Below, piece after piece: positions 54,991 through 63,727 of a DNA stretch of 64,000 nt. Within the stretch, counting starts at the first letter, position 1; the number at the start of each line of letters is the position of its first letter. The notes below the pieces were generated by a model that saw nothing but the letters and a program-made list of their open reading frames with translations, made no database searches and was not told the origin of the DNA. Made by a program: the position numbers and the translations under genes. The stretch covers positions 1 to 64,000 of the forward strand of contig JAHFED010000018.1 in the NCBI GenBank assembly GCA_023248635.1, read 5' to 3'. Source of the stretch: Myxococcales bacterium (GTDB lineage Bacteria; Myxococcota; UBA727; VGSZ01).

Positions 54991-55335
54991 CGCTGGCTCC
55001 TCCACCACCCGCGGTCGGGGGCAGGTGGGTCGGGCGGAGTCGGGATTCGGTCGAAGCCCAGTTGGGGCGCAAACGACTGCGCTGGCGATTTCCAAATCAG
55101 GACGGGGAGCCGGGGGGCTCTCCCGGGGCTCTCCCCCTGGCCGGAGGTCCGGGAGGCTGGCCTCCCGGGTGTCCGGACACGACGACGGTCGCGATCTGAC
55201 TTGACGTTCAACACGGTTACTTCGCGCGCGGTCCCCGCGCCTGAGCGAACTTCAAGACGCGCCAGCGCCTTGAACATCCAAACTTCAACTGGACTTGGGA
55301 TGAGACCCAGCGTCGTCGCCGATCTTGATCCGACT
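54991..55335. repeat. Palindrome-rich intergenic stretch with a family B hairpin
   Basis: Between about 55095 and 55180 lie several close palindromes, including CCGGGAGGC with GCCTCCCGG. A family B copy lies at 55251-55274 (arms TTCAAGACGC and GCGCCTTGAA around GCCA, one mismatch). It is followed by ACATCCAAACTTCAAC, the same tail as at 22269. No gene is seen. Confidence 0.7.
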
Positions 55336-56412
55336 CTAGACAACGGCCGGCGCACCTTTGAGCATCTTTTCGAACCGGCTCTTGTCCATCGCTTTCATGT
55401 AGGCATCGTCGGCGGTGACCCGGTGGCTCTTGACGAGATCCATCAGGGCCTCGTCCATCGTCTGCATGCCGAGGGCTTTGCCCGATTGAATGGTCGAGTA
55501 GATCATCGGCACGTTGGCTTCGCGGATGAGGTTGGGCAGGCCGGGCGTCCGAACCAGAATCTCCTGCACGGCGCAACGCCCGGCGCCGTCGGCGGTCTTC
55601 AGCAAGAGCTGAGACACGATGCCAGCGAGCGATTCAGACAGCATCAGGCGGGCCTGGTCTTGCTCTTCGGCTGGAAAAGCGTCGATCAGGCGATCGATCG
55701 TCTTCGCCGCGCTGTTGGTGTGCAGCGTTCCAAAGACGAGGCAGCCCATCTCGGCGGCTTGGAGCGCCAAGGAGATGGTTTCATATTCACGCAGCTCGCC
55801 CACGAGCACGACGTCGGCGTCTTGGCGAATGGCTGCCTTGAGGGCATGGGCAAAGCTCTTGGTGTGGCGTCCCACTTCGCGGTGGGAAAAGAGGCACTTC
55901 TTTGGTTGGTGAACGAATTCGACGGGATCTTCGATCGTAACAATATGCTTTGAATAGGTCGTATTGATGCGATCGATGATCCCCGCGAGGGTCGTGGATT
56001 TGCCGGAGCCGGTGGGTCCCGTGACCAGCACCAGCCCTTGGGTGAGATCGGCGAAGCTCGCGATCACCGGCAGAGCGTTGAGTTGCTCGAGGCTGAGGAT
56101 GGTTTCGGGAATGATGCGGGCGATGGCGCTCGCGCCGTTTTGCTGCCGGAAGAAATTGACGCGGAAACGAGCGATCCCCGGCAGCCCGTAGGCGAAGTCG
56201 CAGTCGTTGGTTTCGACGAAAGCCTGCCAATGTCTTGGCTCGCAGAATTCCTGCATGATCCCAGCGACGGCGGCGTCGGAGAGAACGGGCCAGCCGGGCA
56301 CCTCCTCCAGCGCACCGCGCACCCGAACCCGCGGCGGCAACCCGGCGCTCAAGTGCAGATCGCTGCCCTTGTTTTCCTTGAGGTGGCGCAGAAGCTTGTC
56401 GATCTCCGGCAT
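55336..56412 (-). CDS. pilT: PilT-family type IV pilus retraction ATPase
   Basis: This is a 358-residue cytoplasmic hexameric ATPase that powers pilus retraction and so twitching or surface motility. Walker A is GPTGSGKS (132-139), the Asp box is around TIEDPVEFVH, Walker B is VVLVGELRE (201-209) and the His box is GTLHTNSA (228-235). The N terminus MPEIDKLLRHLKENKGSDLHL is the standard PilT N-terminal domain. The AIRQDADVVLVGELRE block and the C-terminal LLLKTADGAGRCAVQEIL element are typical. GAGGGG four bases before the ATG supports the start. It follows the PilT paralogue with an 8-bp gap. Confidence 0.95.
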   Translation of the reverse strand: MPEIDKLLRHLKENKGSDLHLSAGLPPRVRVRGALEEVPGWPVLSDAAVAGIMQEFCEPRHWQAFVETNDCDFAYGLPGIARFRVNFFRQQNGASAIARIIPETILSLEQLNALPVIASFADLTQGLVLVTGPTGSGKSTTLAGIIDRINTTYSKHIVTIEDPVEFVHQPKKCLFSHREVGRHTKSFAHALKAAIRQDADVVLVGELREYETISLALQAAEMGCLVFGTLHTNSAAKTIDRLIDAFPAEEQDQARLMLSESLAGIVSQLLLKTADGAGRCAVQEILVRTPGLPNLIREANVPMIYSTIQSGKALGMQTMDEALMDLVKSHRVTADDAYMKAMDKSRFEKMLKGAPAVV

Positions 56413-56420
56413 TGGTCCCC

Positions 56421-57914
56421 TCAGTCCGCACGAGGCGGACGCGTACGCGATGGCAGACGCGGTGGGGCATCTGCACTGGTCGCGGCGGCGGCGGCCGGCA
56501 GGTTCTTTGGATCCTCCGCGTGTCGCATGGCTTCCTCGCGGGTAACCAAACCCTGGGTAAGGAGCTCAGCGAGAGACTTGTCGAGCAGGCACATTCCCAT
56601 CGCAGTTTGCGTCTGCAGGACACTCTTCAACTGGATGGTGCGGTTCTCACGGATCAGGTTACCAATGGCTGGATTCACGTAGAGCACTTCGAGGGCTGGA
56701 ACGCGGCCTTTTCCATCGGCCCGCACACACAAGCGTTGGGAGATCACGGCCCGCAATGACTCGGAGAGCATGGTGCGGATCTGACCTTGCTGCCCCGGCG
56801 GGAACACCCCGATGATTCGATTGATGGTCCGGATCGCGCTGGTCGTGTGCAACGTCGCCATGACCAGGTGGCCGGTCTCCGCCGCCTTCAGTGCCATCGA
56901 GATGGTCTCGTGGTCGCGCATCTCACCAATGACGATGATGTCGGGATCTTCGCGCAGTGCACCTTTGAGCGCGCTGGCGAAGCTCGCCGTGTGTTTGCCC
57001 GCCTGCCGCTGGTTGACGGTGGCCTTCTTCGACGTGTGGATGATCTCGATGGGGTCTTCGACGGTGAGGATGTGGTCCCTCCGTTCCTCATTGATGAGGT
57101 TGAGGATCGCCGCCATGGTGGCGGTCTTTCCGCAGCCGGCCGGCCCCGTGAAGAGAACGATCCCCTGGTGATACGTCGTCACGCGCGCGATCGCCTGCGG
57201 CAGCCCGAGCTCAGCGAGCGTGGGTGCTCGCGCAGGGATGATGCGAAACGCAGCCCCGGTGCCGCGCTGCTGTTCGAAGATGTTGCCGCGAAAGCGGCCC
57301 ACGTTTGGGATCGTGTAAGCGATGTCCGTTTGGCCGAGCTGCTCGAGGGCGCTGAGCTCGTCGTCGGTCAGGATGGAAATCAGATGCTCGCGGGTCTGCG
57401 CCGGATCGAGGGGCGCTGCCCCCACCTCCGACAAGCGGCCCAGCACGCGCAAGCGCAACTTCGCTGCGGCGTGAACGTGGACGTCAGAGGCACCTTGCTG
57501 AACGGCCGCCGCCAGCACGCCGTTGAGCCAGGCGCTGGGTTGGCGAGGAGCGCGCACCGACGGATGGCCAGCGGGCGACGACGGCGTCACCGCCTGTGCT
57601 GCTGCGGCGATCGGGCTTGACCTCTGGGGGGGGGGCGCCTGCACCGCTGGCGCCAGAGTTTGAGGCCGCATCTGCTGCGGCTGCGGCTGCGGCTGCGCGA
57701 GGGCCTGGCCTCGTTGATCGAGTAGCTGTCGCTGTCGCTGCAGCAGGAGCTGCACTTGATCCGGCGTGAGGTAGCCCTTGTCGATGAGCACCTGCCCCAA
57801 CTGCCGGGTGTTCTGCAGTCGCCCCTGCTCGCTGGTGGCCTCGTTCAGCTGTTCGAGGGTGATCCACCCCAGATGCACGCCGAGGCGGCCAAAGAGCGCA
57901 TCGGTCGGATCCAT
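56421..57914 (-). CDS. PilT paralogue with N-terminal MshEN-like domain
   Basis: This is a 497-residue ATPase combining an N-terminal MshEN-like domain with a PilT core. The first 70 residues (FGRLGVHLGWITLEQLNEAT to LGQVLIDKGYLTPDQVQLLL) look like the cyclic di-GMP-binding MshEN/T2SSE N-terminal repeat. A Gln/Pro-rich linker follows. The ATPase has Walker A GPAGCGKT, HILTVEDPIEIIH, VIGEMRDHE and ATLHTTSA. Several myxobacteria carry such PilT2-like paralogues. It is probably in one operon with pilT. The start at 57914 is preferred over an upstream alternative at 57959. The C-terminal 45 residues are Ala/Pro-rich. Confidence 0.88.
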   Translation of the reverse strand: MDPTDALFGRLGVHLGWITLEQLNEATSEQGRLQNTRQLGQVLIDKGYLTPDQVQLLLQRQRQLLDQRGQALAQPQPQPQQMRPQTLAPAVQAPPPQRSSPIAAAAQAVTPSSPAGHPSVRAPRQPSAWLNGVLAAAVQQGASDVHVHAAAKLRLRVLGRLSEVGAAPLDPAQTREHLISILTDDELSALEQLGQTDIAYTIPNVGRFRGNIFEQQRGTGAAFRIIPARAPTLAELGLPQAIARVTTYHQGIVLFTGPAGCGKTATMAAILNLINEERRDHILTVEDPIEIIHTSKKATVNQRQAGKHTASFASALKGALREDPDIIVIGEMRDHETISMALKAAETGHLVMATLHTTSAIRTINRIIGVFPPGQQGQIRTMLSESLRAVISQRLCVRADGKGRVPALEVLYVNPAIGNLIRENRTIQLKSVLQTQTAMGMCLLDKSLAELLTQGLVTREEAMRHAEDPKNLPAAAAATSADAPPRLPSRTRPPRAD

Positions 57915-57983
57915 GTCATCTCGATACGCCACGCACTCGGCGGTGGGCAACCCGGACACAGGTGGGCCGAAAAACGTCGGCGC

Positions 57984-59039
57984 TCATGTCGGCGACGGCA
58001 GCTGCTGCCACCGGCGCGCAGTGTCCCGCTTGAGCAAGTCCATGTCGACGTCGAGGGTCGCCGCCAGCTCCTGTTCTTGGGTGAAGGTCGTTCGCATCGG
58101 GGTCGGATCGTCGCTGCCGAGGACGCAGTGCACCTGAGCCTGCTGCAGCGCGCGCAGCGGTGTGGCACCGCGTTGCTGCTCGAGCCGCCTGAGGACCGTG
58201 GGGATGAGCAGCCGGTTGCTGGTCGTGCACACCTCGAGGGTCACACCGTCTCGAGCCAGGCGGCCGAGGGTGTCGTCGTTTTCGACCGCGCGGACGCCGT
58301 GGCCGATGGCCTGCGGCTGCAACGCGAGAGTGCGTTCGACGCTGTCGTGGCCCTCGAACTCGCCGGCGTGGATCGTGAGGTCAGGGATGTCCCTGCGCAG
58401 TGACGTCAGGATGTCACGCAGCGGCGTCGGCATCGGTTCTTTGTCCGGACCGGTGACGATACCAAGCACGTCGAGGCCGCAGATGGCGGCACGGTGCTCG
58501 CGCAGCATCTCCGCCAGAGCGCGATAGTGCTCCTCGCTTTCGAAGGTTCGCGAGAAGCCCACGCGCAAGAGCATGGGCTTGTGCTCGCTCGCCACCGCTG
58601 CGTCGCGAGCGTGCAAGATGACCAGCAGCAGGCGGCGCGCCCGTTCCGCAAAGGCGAGAGGAGACAATCCTCGCCAGGCGATGTGCTCGTTATCGAGCAG
58701 GGTGCGCGTCATCGAAAACAGGCTCACACGCATCTCAAAGCCGTCAGTGTCGGCGGCCGCTTCGACGAAAGCCCGTCGCGCGAGCTCGCTGATCGCTGCT
58801 TCGGACGTATAGGCAGCCCGTGCGTTGGTGATGCACTGGTAAAAGGGCAGCGCATCGTCCGACGGCGAAGCCAGCGTGAGCACGCTCGTGAGCTCTGCGG
58901 CTGTGCGGTAGCGCTGCTCGGCGACGTCGAAGAAGACCGGGTGCACGATGCCGAATTGGGCCGCCACGGCGGCGAGTGCCGCAGGCGAATGGGAGCCTTC
59001 CAGATGACGGTGCAGATCGAGACGCAAGCTTCTGCGCAT
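57984..59039 (-). CDS. Adenosine deaminase family protein
   Basis: This is a 351-residue amidohydrolase of the adenosine/AMP deaminase family. Zinc and catalytic residues are visible: His10 and His12 in LDLHRHLEGS, His in TIHAGEFEGHDS with the catalytic Glu just after, GHGVRAVEND and SDDPTPM, which holds the Asp zinc ligand. The length fits bacterial Add-like proteins. Substrate specificity (adenosine, adenine or another 6-aminopurine) cannot be read from sequence. The ATG at 59039 is chosen over an upstream alternative because the N-terminal extension would be translated from a repeat. Confidence 0.88.
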   Translation of the reverse strand: MRRSLRLDLHRHLEGSHSPAALAAVAAQFGIVHPVFFDVAEQRYRTAAELTSVLTLASPSDDALPFYQCITNARAAYTSEAAISELARRAFVEAAADTDGFEMRVSLFSMTRTLLDNEHIAWRGLSPLAFAERARRLLLVILHARDAAVASEHKPMLLRVGFSRTFESEEHYRALAEMLREHRAAICGLDVLGIVTGPDKEPMPTPLRDILTSLRRDIPDLTIHAGEFEGHDSVERTLALQPQAIGHGVRAVENDDTLGRLARDGVTLEVCTTSNRLLIPTVLRRLEQQRGATPLRALQQAQVHCVLGSDDPTPMRTTFTQEQELAATLDVDMDLLKRDTARRWQQLPSPT

Positions 59040-59070
59040 AGAGAGAAACGTGAGCGTCGGCGATCTTTTT

Positions 59071-59290
59071 TTGAGCCGTGCCAACGGCTCAAAGCAGGAA
59101 GCACTTTGAGCCGTGCCAACGGCTCAAAGCAGGAAGCACTTTGAGCCGTGCCAACGGCTCAAAGCAGGAAGCACTTTGAGCCGTGCCAACGGCTCAAAGC
59201 AGGAAGCACCTTGAGCCGTGCCAACGGCTCAAAGCAGGAAGCACCTTGAGCCGTGCCGACGGCGCAAAGCAGGAAGCACGTCGAGCCGTG
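59071..59290. repeat. Array of family A hairpins with a 35-bp period
   Basis: Six full copies and one partial copy start at 59071, 59106, 59141, 59176, 59211, 59246 and 59281. Each has TTGAGCCG, loop TGCCAA, CGGCTCAA and a constant 13-bp spacer beginning AGCAGGAAGCAC. The sixth copy has a changed loop (TGCCGA) and one unpaired arm base (CGGCGCAA). All lie between two minus-strand genes. The rest of 59040-59339 holds no gene. Confidence 0.9.
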
Positions 59291-59339
59291 CCGCACTTCC
59301 TTCCAAACATGATCCAAGGTCTGCGGTCGACGAGGGCTG

Positions 59340-60494
59340 TCAGGAAAACCGATCGCCGTTGAGACGCATCCAATTCTCTCCCGCCAAGCCGCAGAAGAAG
59401 GCCGTCCCGTCGCGGAAGTGTTTCAGAACCTCGGCGTCTCGCGTGAAAACGACGGTGGACAGCTCGGGGAGAAAGACGGCCCGCCGTTCCATCCAAGCAC
59501 CGAGCAACGCCGGTTGCGCGCGTCCCCGGATGGCAACCGCACCTCGAGCGGCGGCGTCGCCGATGGCGCGATCGACGACGACGCCTTCGCGGCCTTTGGT
59601 GGCCATGATCTGCAGCACGTGGGCAACGCGGCCTTTGCGCAGGTGATAGAGGAAGAGACCCACCGGCGCGCCGTTGGGCGCGTCGACGACGCGAGAGACG
59701 AAGGCGCCCAGCGTGGCCTTGCAAGAGGCGTCGGCCAAGATCCGCGAGAGGTCGGCTCTGGTCCAGTCGGGTCGGAGGGGGAATTCGGCGAGGAAACGCG
59801 GCACGAGGTCGAGCAGTTCGTCGTGCGGCAGCTCGCGATCGGTGAAGGCTTCGGCAGCGCGCGCCCGGCTGGGGGCCGTCCACCGTGGTGCCTCGGAGTG
59901 CAGGCTCCTGGCGAGGGTGACGTCGTCGAAGGCCCTTGCCAGTGGCGCGAGGAGTCGTGCGGGCTTGAAGCGGCTGACCATGCTCTCGATGGCGAATCCA
60001 GCGGGCCTCAGGCTGCGCACGAACTCGAAGCTGTAGTGGCGGTGCACCTCGCCCTTGAGCGAACGCAGCAGAGCGACCGCCGCGGCGTTGGAGCGATCGT
60101 TGAGCATCGCGTCTTGCGGTCCGGAGCAGACGTCCCGCAGCAGGCGCAGGCCCATCAAGGGATCGGAGTGGCGCGGGTCCACGGCGAGAGAGGAGATCAC
60201 GGCGGCACGGAGCGAGCGGCCGGCCAAGGACATCGGCAGCGCGGAGACACCGACGAAGCCAGCGATGCCGCCGCCCGGGCGCACCAAGACCCGCGAGGCG
60301 ATGTCGGCGTCGAACCAGGGCGCGTCGAGATAGACCTCCCGCAGATAGTCGGCCATGCGCGGGGGCGCGGGTCCATCGTCGTCGTCGAAGGCGCGCACCA
60401 AGAGGTCCGCGACTTCGGTAGAGTCGGAGGCTGCGAAGGGCCGGATGCCGACACTGGCCGAGACTGCGTGTTCACTGGCGGTTGTGGTCGGCAT
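59340..60494 (-). CDS. GNAT-family N-acyltransferase
   Basis: This is a 384-residue protein with a two-domain GNAT-like layout. The N-terminal part (VGIRPFAASDSTEVADLLVR, then GGGIAGFVGVSALPMSL, SLAVDPRHSDPLMGLRLLR) has the acetyl-CoA fold with the P-loop region near DPLMGLRLL, followed by a helical middle. A second partial domain (GRVAHVLQIMATKGREGVVV) closes the protein. It resembles FemAB/GNAT-like acyltransferases that use acyl-CoA or aminoacyl donors. No substrate can be assigned. The start at 60494 is an ordinary ATG, and the stop lies beyond the family A array relative to the deaminase gene. Confidence 0.75.
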   Translation of the reverse strand: MPTTTASEHAVSASVGIRPFAASDSTEVADLLVRAFDDDDGPAPPRMADYLREVYLDAPWFDADIASRVLVRPGGGIAGFVGVSALPMSLAGRSLRAAVISSLAVDPRHSDPLMGLRLLRDVCSGPQDAMLNDRSNAAAVALLRSLKGEVHRHYSFEFVRSLRPAGFAIESMVSRFKPARLLAPLARAFDDVTLARSLHSEAPRWTAPSRARAAEAFTDRELPHDELLDLVPRFLAEFPLRPDWTRADLSRILADASCKATLGAFVSRVVDAPNGAPVGLFLYHLRKGRVAHVLQIMATKGREGVVVDRAIGDAAARGAVAIRGRAQPALLGAWMERRAVFLPELSTVVFTRDAEVLKHFRDGTAFFCGLAGENWMRLNGDRFS

Positions 60495-60756
60495 GGGCAG
60501 CCACCTGCTCGTGAGAGAAAGGGTCCGTGCCCTGCCTTCTAGGAGCGTGGTCTCGCAAATTCAGGCTGCGACCGTCGGGTCCCTTCGGCGACGAGATCGG
60601 GTGAGGCGTCGACGTCGGGCAAAGGTCCGGGCGCTCTCGCGGCGCCACCGGGCGGCAGGTCGTTCTCGCCCGATCGGGCATTCGGATGGTGATGGCTTCA
60701 CCCCGCACTGGTCGAAGGCGGACGAGCGCAGCCTCTGAGGGCGCCAGTGCAGCGCT

Positions 60757-62049
60757 CTAGGGCGCGCGCTGGAGCAGCGCGACGAACAGGAGAACGATGA
60801 GATTGCTCTCCTCTTGGGCCGCCAACCGACGCCCGGAGTAGCGGCACTTCACTCGATAGGAGAACAAGATCTCAAACGGGTCGACTTCGCCGGCGATCAA
60901 GAGCTCGGCGATGCGCGCTGGCAACGTGAATTCGAGAAAGGCAGGCGCCAATCGTTCGCCCGTCGTGACGCGACGCGTGTCGAGGTCGACACCGAACGTT
61001 TCCCGATCGCCTCCCGCGCCGACGACGTGGAAGGCGAATTCGCGCCCGGGGCTCAACGCGAGAACAAGGGGTTGGTGGTCGAGCCGGTCTTGCAGAAATG
61101 CCCGGAAACGCGGGGCGGTGGCGGCTGCGACGCCAGCATCGAAGCTCGGCAGCGGACTGCCCGCCGCGCGGACGTAGGCGTCGATGTTGGCGAGATACTC
61201 CCCGAGGTTCGCGCCCCAGCGGTGGGGACCGCGCGCTTCCCGCAGGTCCCCCGTCGCTGCGTCGATGATGTCTCCGGGATGAGCGACGACAGCGCGGACG
61301 TCGGGCCTAAGGCGGCGCACCCGCTCGCAGAACTCCGCTGGCACGAGGCGCCCGTAACCGTTGAGGTGCTGCTGGGCCGGATCGAAATAGGTCATCGTCA
61401 TCGAGTAGGGCACGACGACGCGCGGCTCCCAGGCGTCGACGCAGCGGAGGTTGTAGAGAAAATGTGCCTCTTCGCGGTGGCGGGTGAGCTCCTCCAGCTC
61501 GCTCGCGGGTCGCTCGAGGAGCAGGGGGTAGAGATCCTGCGCCATCGTGTAGCAAAGGAAGGCGTAGTCGATGCGGAACCGCTGGCCGATGTGCCTCACG
61601 AGCTCATCAGAGAGATGGCAATCGTTTTGGTGCATGACGACGACGTCGCCGGATCTGATGACCAGCACGCTGTCGACGGGGTCCGACCAGAGGCACGTCA
61701 CCTCGAGGTCGTCGTCGAGGCGAACGGTCTTGCCATTGTCGAGGAGGGTGATGTCTTCGAAGCCGAGGGTCCGGTAGCGCTGCACCAGGGCCGGCCGCTC
61801 CGCCGGCAAGACGACGCGGCGGATTTGCGCCTTCAAGCGCGCCAACGTGCGGGGGTGGCTGTGGTCGGAATGCAAGTGCGAGCTGAACACGTAGTCGACG
61901 CTGCCGAGCTCGGCGGGATCGATGTCGCGCGGCGGGTAGTGGCACACCCAGGACGCGAAGGTGTCGTCGAGAAAATAGAAAGGATCGAGGAGCAGCGTCT
62001 TTTGACCGGCCAGGCGAAGCGAGGCGTGGGTGACGTACTCGATGTCCAT
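60757..62049 (-). CDS. Metallo-beta-lactamase-fold hydrolase
   Basis: This is a 430-residue MBL-fold protein. The metal motif HxHxDH is intact (His58, His60, Asp62, His63 in SSHLHSDHSH). DPFYFLDDTFASWVCHYPPR precedes it and VVMHQNDCHLSDELVRHIGQ follows. Lengths and motifs recall UlaG- or CmaU-like members; the C-terminal 150 residues are extra. The reaction is unknown. The ATG at 62049 is 36 bp from the divergent methyltransferase ATG. TAGGCT (minus strand) lies 11 nt upstream of the start. Confidence 0.85.
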   Translation of the reverse strand: MDIEYVTHASLRLAGQKTLLLDPFYFLDDTFASWVCHYPPRDIDPAELGSVDYVFSSHLHSDHSHPRTLARLKAQIRRVVLPAERPALVQRYRTLGFEDITLLDNGKTVRLDDDLEVTCLWSDPVDSVLVIRSGDVVVMHQNDCHLSDELVRHIGQRFRIDYAFLCYTMAQDLYPLLLERPASELEELTRHREEAHFLYNLRCVDAWEPRVVVPYSMTMTYFDPAQQHLNGYGRLVPAEFCERVRRLRPDVRAVVAHPGDIIDAATGDLREARGPHRWGANLGEYLANIDAYVRAAGSPLPSFDAGVAAATAPRFRAFLQDRLDHQPLVLALSPGREFAFHVVGAGGDRETFGVDLDTRRVTTGERLAPAFLEFTLPARIAELLIAGEVDPFEILFSYRVKCRYSGRRLAAQEESNLIVLLFVALLQRAP

Positions 62050-62073
62050 GAGGTGTCGCGAGCCTACTCGCTC

Positions 62074-62079
62074 TAGCAT
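62074..62079 (+). promoter_or_regulatory. -10-like TAGCAT placed for leaderless transcription of the methyltransferase gene
   Basis: TAGCAT ends 6 nt before the ATG at 62086. The word overlaps a GCATGC palindrome in the 36-bp divergent gap. Confidence 0.45.
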
Positions 62080-62085
62080 GCGCCG

Positions 62086-62904
62086 ATGGCACCCGTAGAC
62101 GACGCTCGCCGCCTCTATCTCGACCTCCTCAAGGCGGCGGTGCGCAACTCGATCTATCGGGACGAGGTGCCCAGACCGAGCCCGCGCGAGAGGGAATTCG
62201 CCGAGGCGCTGCGGGCGACGCTGCGAGAAAAATATGGCGCGCGCGCTCCCGACTGGTCCGCTGAGACGCTGCACGCGGTGCTCGAGGCCAACCGTCCCGT
62301 CGCTCACACCCTCGCCGAGCTCGCCCAGGTCGACAACGTGCTCTCGTGCGTGGAGACCGTTCTCGCCGACGATGTGCCCGGAGATCTGATTGAAACCGGC
62401 GTCTTCCGCGGTGGCCAAACCATCCTCATGCGCGGAATTCTCAAGGCGTACGGCGTCACCGACCGCCGGGTCTTCGTCGCTGATTCATTTCAAGGTTTGC
62501 CCGCTCCGAAGCTGAACATCGACGACGCCATCGCTCATGATGTCCTCGATTCCGTCGCGCACTTCGCGATTTCGGCCGATCGCGTGCGCGATAACTTCAG
62601 ACGCTATGGGCTCCTCGACGAGCAGGTCTGCTTCCTCGAAGGATGGTTCTGCGACACCCTGCCCCACGCGCCCATCAGCAAGATTGCGGTCATGCGACTC
62701 GACGGCGACTACTACGAGTCGACCCGCGACGCGCTCACGAGCTTGTATGGGAAATTGTCCGTCGGCGGCTTCGCCATCATCGACGACTACGGCCTACCGC
62801 TCGGATGCCGACAGGCCGTCGACGAATTCCGCGCCGAGCAGGGCATCCGCGAACCTCTGCGTGCTGTCGATGCGCAAACCGTCTTCTGGCGGCGCGAGCA
62901 ATGA
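62086..62904 (+). CDS. TylF/MycF-family O-methyltransferase
   Basis: This is a 272-residue SAM-dependent methyltransferase of the macrocin-O-methyltransferase (TylF) family. The AdoMet pocket shows as DLIETGVFRGGQTILMRGIL and VFVADSFQGLPAP. The Asp-rich metal and catalytic segments appear as IAVMRLDGDYYESTRDAL and GGFAIIDDYGLPLGCRQAV. TylF members methylate sugars in macrolides and glycans; the acceptor here is unknown and no polyketide genes are in the window. Neighbouring genes suggest surface glycan or lipid modification, which is inference. Confidence 0.9.
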   Translation: MAPVDDARRLYLDLLKAAVRNSIYRDEVPRPSPREREFAEALRATLREKYGARAPDWSAETLHAVLEANRPVAHTLAELAQVDNVLSCVETVLADDVPGDLIETGVFRGGQTILMRGILKAYGVTDRRVFVADSFQGLPAPKLNIDDAIAHDVLDSVAHFAISADRVRDNFRRYGLLDEQVCFLEGWFCDTLPHAPISKIAVMRLDGDYYESTRDALTSLYGKLSVGGFAIIDDYGLPLGCRQAVDEFRAEQGIREPLRAVDAQTVFWRREQ

Positions 62905-62917
62905 GCGTCCGCCATCG

Positions 62918-63727
62918 CTACTCCCCGTCGACAAGCCGGAACTCGAGCAAGGTGCGCTCGAAGGTCTCGACGACGCTGGCCTGCAGCGCAGCGACGTCGG
63001 TGCTCAGGGTCAGAGGAGCGGAGAACACCACCCGCAATCGACCCGCACGAACGATGGGGCTCCCGCGGGGCATGCGCTGGTGGCCGCCGACGACGGTGGC
63101 GCAGACGATGGGCTGCCCCGAGCTCACCGCCAGGAGGAAAGCCCCGCGCTTCATCTTGAGCAGGCGGCCGTCGAAGCTGCGGGTTCCTTCAGGGCTGACG
63201 ACGACGCATCCACCCGCGCGGACATAACTTGCGGCGCGATCGATGCTCGCGCGCCATTGCTCCCCGTCGGTGCGGTCCACGTGAAAGTGCCCGCCGTCTC
63301 GCAAGTAGGCGCCGTAGAATGGAAAGCGAGCAACTTCGTTATTGTAGAGGCTGACAAAGCTTCTCGGTAGCGCGATCGCCAGTGCAAGATGATCGAGATG
63401 TGTTGTCTGATTCCACATGATAATAACTCCGCCACTCGTCGGCACACGATCAGCCTGCAGAACTTCGAGATCCACTCCCGCGCGCTGCAGCGAAAGTCGA
63501 AACCGCCGACGGAGGCGCTCGTCGGTCGTCAAGGTGGCTGTGCCCCGGCGGTGACGGGCCATCTCGAACAACGCCCCGCCGACGTCGATGCCAAAGAGGC
63601 GCAGGGAGCGCAGGACATCGGAGAAGGTCGGCGTTTGAGGCACGCGACGACGGTAGGGGGTGGGGCGGTCGCCGCAAGTCGGGACCCTCGGCCCGAGCCG
63701 GGTGGCCAGTTGTGCCAGGCTGACCAT
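62918..63727 (-). CDS. PlsC-like 1-acylglycerol-3-phosphate acyltransferase
   Basis: This 269-residue protein has the PlsC/AGPAT fold. Motif II is FPFYGAYLRDGGHFHVDR and motif III is VVSPEGTRSFDG (Pro179-Ser184). Motif I, normally NHxxxxD, reads NQTTHLD here (Asn106, Gln107, Asp112), so Gln takes the place of the catalytic His. The enzyme may therefore be inactive or use a different residue, possibly His110. The gene is convergent with the methyltransferase gene, with a 13-bp gap. The part at about 63200-63480 is AT-richer than its surroundings. Confidence 0.8.
   Translation of the reverse strand: MVSLAQLATRLGPRVPTCGDRPTPYRRRVPQTPTFSDVLRSLRLFGIDVGGALFEMARHRRGTATLTTDERLRRRFRLSLQRAGVDLEVLQADRVPTSGGVIIMWNQTTHLDHLALAIALPRSFVSLYNNEVARFPFYGAYLRDGGHFHVDRTDGEQWRASIDRAASYVRAGGCVVVSPEGTRSFDGRLLKMKRGAFLLAVSSGQPIVCATVVGGHQRMPRGSPIVRAGRLRVVFSAPLTLSTDVAALQASVVETFERTLLEFRLVDGE

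Noticed and set aside
59071-59290. Regular 35-bp array that might be called a CRISPR
   Set aside because: The spacers are identical in every unit, the repeat is a dispersed hairpin family found elsewhere in the window, and no cas genes are present.
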